A stretch of DNA of 64,000 nucleotides. Source: Desulfobulbaceae bacterium (GTDB taxonomy: Bacteria; Desulfobacterota; Desulfobulbia; Desulfobulbales; SURF-16). Position numbers and translations under genes: made by a program. The stretch spans positions 1 through 64,000 of the forward strand of contig JAGXFQ010000035.1 in assembly GCA_024637145.1 (NCBI GenBank), given 5' to 3'. The notes below the pieces were generated by a model that was not told the DNA's origin, made no database searches, and saw nothing but the letters and a program-made list of their open reading frames with translations. Shown here in pieces: positions 62,831 through 64,000 of this stretch (the first letter of the stretch is position 1; every line of letters begins with the position of its first letter).

Positions 62831-63129
62831 AGAAACCTCTGGTTTTAAAGGAAAGAAAAAAATAAGACCGGCGAGATGGATTCTGCCGGGCTCAATGTTG
62901 TATCTCTGCCTTAACTACAGATAATGGCACTAGTACTCCGTAAAACGTAAATGTCCGTGTAGAATTTCGTTATTGCCTACGAACCACAAAGACACGAAGG
63001 CACAAAGAAAAACATAAAAACAAGAAGCTCTTCGTGTTTTTGTACCCCTCAAGGGGGTATTAAAAAGAATGCCTTTGTGGTTAAAGGCATAGTTGTATAA
63101 ATATACGAAGCTTTAAGTGAAATACGGCA
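62831..63129. other. Gene-free region holding the right repeat copy
   Basis: About 300 bases, mostly the repeat at 62930-63075 and its apparent extension to about 63133. The octamer GGCACTAG occurs at 62926-62933 and again at 63126-63133, exactly 200 bases apart. The first 100 bases presumably carry the glgC-pair promoter. Confidence 0.6.
62930..63075. repeat. Long dispersed repeat, right copy (inverted relative to 1-146)
   Basis: Matches the reverse complement of 1-146 without gaps and with about four substitutions. A further hairpin, ATGCCTTT/AAAGGCAT, lies at 63069-63090. The unit may extend to about 63133, where CTAGTGCCGTA (complement strand) resembles the other end CTAGTACTCCGTA, giving weak terminal inverted repeats. 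Confidence 0.85.
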
Positions 63130-64000
63130 CTAGAGATGACGCCTGATCACTCTTCTGAGCACCTGGGTGTTAAACTCCTGATCATGTTTGTCGAGCTTTT
63201 TCAGGGGTACCTCGGCCCGGGCCGCCTGGCGGTGACCGCCGGCCGATCCTATCTCGCCGAAGGCCTTCTTGGCCAGGGTGCCGGCATTCTTGCGATAGCC
63301 GTCACAACGGAAGATGACCACCAGACGTTCCCCGTGAATGCCCGAGATTACCACCCAGGAAACCGGATGAACCCGGTTGAAAAAATCAGCAATGATGACC
63401 AGGATGTCGGGGTTGAAAACCCGGCCCACATGGGCATAGAGTCTGTTGTTGCTGACCTTCATGGTCTCAAAGGCTGTTTTGAAATAGTTTAACTCAGAAA
63501 GACGCAATTCTGAAAGCTCAATTTTGCGCACCAGGTTCTGGTTGGCAATATTAAACAGATATCGAAAGGAGATGGCATCGGCCAGATTTGCTTTTTTTTC
63601 AAAATTATTAGTGTCGACCTTGATGGCATAGAAGAGGCCCGTGGCCTGGTTCACCGATGGTTTAATGCCGGCGGCCCGCAGATATTCCACCATCATGGAG
63701 GCGGTGGCCCCATAGGCAGGGCGGATATCGATAAAAGTGCTCTGCCACTCCCCGGAGACGGGATGGTGGTCAATAATCACATCAAAATTGATATTGTCAA
63801 AAAAATGATTATGGGAGGGCTGGGAATCAAGGAGGATGAATTTTGAATATCCTTCCTGACGTATGGTCTTGACCCGCTGTGCTTTTATCTTCAGCAGGTC
63901 CACCATGGCAATATTGCTTAACCTTCTTATCTCATTAGGATAAACGATAGAGACCTTTTTGACCCGGGAGCGCAGGAGACGTTTGGCGGCCATGGCGCTG
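63130..64000 (-). CDS. DHH family phosphoesterase (5' part outside window)
   Basis: At least 290 residues; reading continues past the window edge, since the codons before the first Met (SAMAAKRLL) fit the usual DHH N-terminal motif region (DPDxxxSAxA). The signature IIDHHP is the DHH motif that binds Mn2+, and GGHRQAARAEVPL is the DHHA1 substrate element. Relatives are NrnA-type oligoribonucleases and bifunctional nanoRNA/pAp phosphatases or pyrophosphatases; the subgroup is not decided here. Its stop codon falls in the repeat's right-hand border. Confidence 0.85.
   Translation of the reverse strand, partial: SAMAAKRLLRSRVKKVSIVYPNEIRRLSNIAMVDLLKIKAQRVKTIRQEGYSKFILLDSQPSHNHFFDNINFDVIIDHHPVSGEWQSTFIDIRPAYGATASMMVEYLRAAGIKPSVNQATGLFYAIKVDTNNFEKKANLADAISFRYLFNIANQNLVRKIELSELRLSELNYFKTAFETMKVSNNRLYAHVGRVFNPDILVIIADFFNRVHPVSWVVISGIHGERLVVIFRCDGYRKNAGTLAKKAFGEIGSAGGHRQAARAEVPLKKLDKHDQEFNTQVLRRVIRRHL

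Noticed and set aside
1-64000. CRISPR arrays, phage genes, transposases or rRNA
   Set aside because: No regularly spaced direct repeats, integrase, transposase or rRNA sequence was seen.

Overview
The window is chromosomal DNA from a Gram-negative, probably strictly anaerobic bacterium. The best guess is a Desulfobacterota (deltaproteobacterial) lineage, with Desulfobulbales-type as an inference. Reasons: a triheme c-type cytochrome, a DUF3365 heme-type sensor, two ASKHA reactivases of kinds used for oxygen-sensitive enzymes (2-hydroxyacyl-CoA dehydratase activase type and corrinoid-protein reactivator type), a C_GCAxxG_C_C protein, an MglA GTPase with roadblock partners, and the EF-P/EpmA pair. 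An LPS transporter subunit (LptG type) shows an outer membrane. No phage, transposase, CRISPR array or rRNA is visible. The only mobile-looking elements are short intergenic repeats.

Layout. 1-8.5 kb: a NUDIX hydrolase, then a one-direction cluster (roadblock, MglA GTPase, unknown helical/CheW-like protein, TPR-PilB-type ATPase, REC-DUF4388-roadblock regulator, second roadblock-like protein) ending at a strong terminator. 8.5-11.4 kb (minus): a cytosolic PAS histidine kinase, a membrane DUF3365-HAMP protein with a heme motif and no output domain, and an exported TPR protein. 11.8-16 kb: PilZ protein, nucleoside-recognition membrane protein, MltD-like transglycosylase. 16.2-20.8 kb: pepN, a MoaE-like protein, efp and epmA, with a terminator hairpin inside the first codons of epmA. 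20.8-26.6 kb: UDG-family protein, rhomboid protease, hflK-hflC, and thiE with a zinc-cysteine protein. 26.8-37.4 kb: citrate synthase, an aminotransferase, a secreted beta-carbonic-anhydrase-like protein lacking all three zinc ligands, grpE-dnaK, trpS, a GGDEF protein, a SerA-like dehydrogenase. 37.6-48.3 kb: clpB, a C_GCAxxG_C_C gene broken at a G7 tract, a 962-residue membrane protein with an N-terminal E2/UBC-like domain lacking the catalytic Cys, an asnS-dus-traB/gumN operon, an isochorismatase-like hydrolase. 48.5-54.2 kb: a CheZ-like protein with a large insertion, tRNA-Cys, an acidic protein with an internal duplication, a small exported protein, a triheme cytochrome and a divergent membrane-anchored XRE regulator with a periplasmic EF-hand. 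54.2-64 kb: a five-gene minus operon (crcB, lptG-type, unknown, activase-like ATPase, 56-residue Cys protein), a RACo-like ASKHA protein, a P-II-like protein, a small membrane protein, a MITE-like element, two overlapping glgC paralogues, and the 3' part of a DHH phosphoesterase.

How the genes fit together. Most are housekeeping (tRNA synthetases, chaperones ClpB/DnaK/GrpE, HflKC, EF-P modification, glycogen precursor synthesis). The less ordinary content is regulatory: the MglA/roadblock/PilB-type cluster resembles a surface-motility or polarity switch, and CheZ-like, PilZ, GGDEF and CheW-like modules elsewhere fit c-di-GMP/chemotaxis control of such machinery. The most unusual items are the dead E2-fold fusion, the zinc-less exported carbonic-anhydrase fold, the EF-hand transmembrane XRE regulator beside a multiheme cytochrome, the attenuator-like hairpin inside epmA, the G7 frameshift, the two-reactivase neighbourhood, and a 146-bp inverted repeat occurring near both ends of the window.
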